Assembly (NCBI GenBank): GCA_023442945.1
Contig: JAEZWW010000088.1
Span: 1 to 13,585, forward strand
Reading direction: 5' to 3'
DNA length: 13,585 bases
Source: Pseudomonadota bacterium
GTDB lineage: Bacteria > Pseudomonadota > Gammaproteobacteria > Burkholderiales > Burkholderiaceae_C
Shown one piece after another: positions 12,416-13,585 of the stretch; positions within the stretch are counted from its first letter, which is position 1, and each line of letters opens with the position of its first letter. The notes beneath the pieces are model-generated. The model did not search any database, was not told where the DNA came from, and saw only the letters and a program-made list of their open reading frames with translations. Both the position numbers and the translations under genes were made by a program.

Positions 12416-13303
12416 ATGTTTGAACTGCGCCTGACCTGCCCGGAAGACCGTGTCGAGCCGATCACCGACGCGCTGGATGCGCTCGACGCGCTGAGCGTGT
12501 CGGTGGAAGACGCCGACGCCGACACCGACGCCGAGCGCGCGCTGTTCGGCGAGCCCGGCCTGCCGCCGCCCGCGCAAAGTTGGGCCCGCAGCCGGGTGGT
12601 CGCACTGTTCGCCACCCAAGCGGCGGCCGAAGAAGCCGCGCGTCTGCTGGCGCTGCAGGACTTCTTCGAAGGCTGCGACGTCGTCGCCATCGCTGCCGTG
12701 CCCGAGCAGGACTGGGTGCGCCTGACGCAATCGCAGTTCGAGCCCGTGCCGGTCACGCCGGAATTCTGGATCGTGCCGACCTGGCACGAGGTGCCGGCCG
12801 AAGCCCAGACCGTGATCCGCCTGGACCCGGGCCTGGCCTTTGGCACCGGCACGCACCCCACCACACGCATGTGCCTGCGCTGGATCGCCGGCCACCCGCC
12901 CACCGGTCAGCGCGTGCTGGACTACGGCTGCGGCTCCGGCATCCTGGCGATCGGCGCGGCGCTGCACGGCGCGACCGAGGTGGACGCGGTCGACATCGAC
13001 GAGGCCGCCGTGGGCGCCACGCGCGACAACGCCGCGGCCAACCAGGCGCGCCTGGCTGCCGTTGGCCTGCCCGACGCGGCCAAGGGCACGTACAACACCG
13101 TGCTGGCCAACATCCTGGCCACGCCGCTCAAGGTGCTGGCGCCGCTGCTGTGCGCCCACGTCGCGCCCGGCGGCGCGCTGGTGCTGGCCGGCGTGCTGGA
13201 GCGCCAGACGGCCGAATTGCAACAGGCCTACGCCGAGTACCTGCCGCTGGAGGTGGCCGACACCGAGGACGGCTGGGTGCTGCTGGTGGCCCGCCGCCCC
13301 TGA
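12416..13303 (+). CDS. prmA: Ribosomal protein L11 methyltransferase
   Basis: This protein of 295 residues (E. coli 293) uses S-adenosylmethionine to trimethylate amino groups of ribosomal protein L11. The N-terminal substrate-recognition domain (about 1-95) begins MFELRL and is acidic. The linker carries the family signature LDPGLAFGTGTHPTT at 136-150. The methyltransferase domain has motif I VLDYGCGSGILAI at 167-179, the acidic end of strand 2 (DAVDID, 190-195) and NILATP from 232. The ATG at 12416 is preceded by AAGAAG a few bases upstream. It follows accC after 78 bases that are mostly repeat copy C. prmA next to accC and DUF3426 is a gene order I recall from Burkholderiales. Confidence 0.96.
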   Translation: MFELRLTCPEDRVEPITDALDALDALSVSVEDADADTDAERALFGEPGLPPPAQSWARSRVVALFATQAAAEEAARLLALQDFFEGCDVVAIAAVPEQDWVRLTQSQFEPVPVTPEFWIVPTWHEVPAEAQTVIRLDPGLAFGTGTHPTTRMCLRWIAGHPPTGQRVLDYGCGSGILAIGAALHGATEVDAVDIDEAAVGATRDNAAANQARLAAVGLPDAAKGTYNTVLANILATPLKVLAPLLCAHVAPGGALVLAGVLERQTAELQQAYAEYLPLEVADTEDGWVLLVARRP

Positions 13304-13331
13304 TGCGGGGCTGGGCAGCCGCGCCGCTGCC

Positions 13332-13337
13332 TACAAT
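13332..13337 (+). promoter_or_regulatory. -10-like hexamer of the DUF3426 gene
   Basis: TACAAT ends 9 bases before the ATG at 13347. The surrounding sequence GCCTACAATC then ACGCCC is almost the same as that before mpl (GCCTACAATC then ACCGCCC). No Shine-Dalgarno site and no clear -35 box are seen. Confidence 0.4.
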
Positions 13338-13346
13338 CGACGCCCA

Positions 13347-13585
13347 ATGAGCCTGATCACGCGCTGCCCGACCTGCTCGACCTTGTTCAAGGTCGTCGCG
13401 GACCAGCTGCGCATCTCCGGCGGCTGGGTGCGCTGCGGCCACTGCCAGGAAGTCTTCGACGCGTCCGCGCACCTGATCCCGTACGAGGAAAGCCGCGCCT
13501 TGGCGCAGGCGCAAGTGCAGGCACAGCAGGAGGAGGCACCGCCGCCCCCACCACCGCCACCGCCACCACCGCCTGAGGTGTCGAC
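13347..13585 (+). CDS. Zinc-ribbon DUF3426 protein, N-terminal part (runs off the window)
   Basis: Seventy-nine codons are visible. The start MSLITRCPTCSTLFKV and the four cysteines C7, C10, C30 and C33 (CPTC, then CGHC in RCGHCQEVF) form the MJ0042-type zinc finger typical of the N-terminus of DUF3426 proteins, whose later part usually has a membrane segment and a conserved outer domain, not visible here. A Gln/Ala-rich stretch is followed by twelve consecutive prolines (13539-13574) and then EVST at the edge. The function of the family is unknown. It starts 43 bases after prmA and may have its own promoter (TACAAT at 13332). Confidence 0.9.
   Translation, partial: MSLITRCPTCSTLFKVVADQLRISGGWVRCGHCQEVFDASAHLIPYEESRALAQAQVQAQQEEAPPPPPPPPPPPPEVS

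Noticed and set aside
10682..13222. An 846-codon ORF antisense to accB, accC and prmA
   Set aside because: Same reasoning; it crosses three well-identified genes and their gaps.
1..13585. Search for CRISPR arrays, insertion sequences, tRNA genes, toxin-antitoxin or defence genes
   Set aside because: No regular repeat-spacer array, transposase or integrase motifs, tRNA-like cloverleaf or defence domains were seen. The window is housekeeping DNA.

Overview
The window is ordinary chromosomal DNA of a high-GC betaproteobacterium, most likely a member of Comamonadaceae (order Burkholderiales). The basis is the betaproteobacterial 5S rRNA sequence at the left edge, the accB-accC-prmA-DUF3426 gene order, and a family of short intergenic repeats that resembles those I know from Comamonadaceae genomes. 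The genus cannot be named from this sequence alone.

Layout. Positions 1-72 are the 3' end of a 5S rRNA, followed by the terminator of the rRNA operon. On the + strand come tldD (peptide-processing metalloprotease subunit), a short ORF coding for an aromatic-rich leader peptide, an attenuator-type terminator, aroG (DAHP synthase, first step of aromatic amino acid synthesis) and a 103-residue protein of unknown function. On the - strand lie mpl (murein tripeptide recycling ligase), then after a 494-base gene-free stretch a two-gene unit transcribed right to left: an AlkK-like fatty acyl-CoA ligase followed by ndh (type II NADH dehydrogenase). From 8973 the + strand carries an unknown 199-residue protein translationally overlapped with a TlpA-like thioredoxin, then accB, accC (biotin carboxyl carrier protein and biotin carboxylase of acetyl-CoA carboxylase), prmA (ribosomal protein L11 methyltransferase) and the start of a zinc-ribbon DUF3426 protein that runs off the right edge.

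The genes are housekeeping: aromatic synthesis, cell-wall recycling, fatty acid activation and synthesis, respiration, and ribosome modification. No phage, plasmid, CRISPR or defence genes were seen.

The interesting content lies between and inside these genes. (1) A complete, internally consistent ribosome-mediated attenuator upstream of aroG: a peptide with FGFYFWF, a pause hairpin, a competing antiterminator and a terminator. (2) Six copies of a 49-bp repeat that align without gaps, one of which supplies the mpl stop codon. (3) A 102-bp GC-rich palindromic segment inserted in frame in mpl, adding a 34-residue Pro/Gly/Arg-rich loop next to the ATP site. (4) -10-like hexamers only 6-9 bases from several start codons, suggesting leaderless or nearly leaderless mRNAs. 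(5) An unusually long, hairpin-rich gap between accB and accC.
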